Shown here: positions 34,977 through 34,990 of the stretch, piece by piece | Numbering within the stretch: the first letter of the stretch is position 1 | How the letters are laid out: each line of letters opens with the position of its first letter | Assembly: GCA_947451105.1 (NCBI GenBank) | Contig: CANFXY010000014.1 | Span: 1 to 34,990 of the forward strand | DNA from: Bacteroidota bacterium | GTDB taxonomy: Bacteria; Bacteroidota; Bacteroidia; NS11-12g; UBA955 | Reading direction: 5' to 3' | Length of the DNA stretch: 34,990 nucleotides | Made by a program: the position numbers and the translations under genes | Notes under the pieces: model-generated | Seen by the model: the letters and a program-made list of their open reading frames with translations, nothing else | The model's database searches: none | Told to the model about the DNA's origin: nothing

Positions 34977-34990
34977 GAGAAGAAAACTTA

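Overview
The window is a dense, mostly housekeeping stretch of a chromosome from a Bacteroidota bacterium (Flavobacteriia, Sphingobacteriia or Chitinophagia grade; no finer placement is possible by eye). The evidence is a secreted metalloprotease with a type IX secretion C-terminal sorting domain, several families largely confined to the phylum (DUF3822, DUF3078, DUF4837), Bacteroidota-type promoters (TTG, about 19 nt, TAnnTTTG) instead of -35/-10 boxes, no consistent Shine-Dalgarno sequences, and AT-rich DNA. I see no transposase, integrase, phage gene, CRISPR array or tRNA.

Layout. 1-137: 3' part of a 5S rRNA and its terminator, the end of an rRNA operon. 288-2632: a PaaN-type aldehyde dehydrogenase and a YceI-type lipoprotein. 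2856-5106: DUF3822-rsmD-coaD plus a cupin gene. 5103-13630: a long minus-strand run, read as zapA, rny, aroC, a T9SS-exported M43-like protease, topA and a SirB1/transglutaminase-like gene. 13787-17181: more minus-strand genes, sucC, mscL, a DUF3078 outer-membrane protein and a YciO/YrdC-like gene. 17278-22546: a LolD-like ATPase, an unknown secreted protein with an internal duplication, aminopeptidase P, a MarR regulator, an RDD membrane protein and an alanine-dehydrogenase-like enzyme. 22685-26632: a translationally coupled plus-strand operon of LysM lytic transglycosylase, DUF4837 lipoprotein, purN and an S1/P1-nuclease or phospholipase-C-like zinc enzyme. 26633-30978: corA, an AT-rich orphan gene between two 68-bp direct repeats, a small predicted outer-membrane protein and a subtilisin-like protease. 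31005-34935: sppA, purB and a GNAT acetyltransferase.

How the genes relate. Most belong to core functions: ribosome and tRNA modification (rsmD, the YrdC-family gene), CoA and aromatic precursors (coaD, aroC), purines (purN, purB), the TCA cycle (sucC), topology and division (topA, zapA), RNA decay (rny) and envelope maintenance (mltD-like, sppA, S8, DUF4837, lolD-like). Gene packing is extreme: five of six convergent pairs meet with zero or -4 bp spacing.

I did not find a convincing new multi-gene system. The most unusual local structure is the 1,010-bp direct-repeat module at 27742-28824. A promoter-like 68-bp segment, including the position of the downstream start codon, occurs twice and brackets an opposite-strand orphan gene. 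Next in interest are a terminator-like hairpin between mscL and the DUF3078 gene, the duplicated secreted protein at 17934-18947, and the habit of convergent genes to share a TTAA stop.
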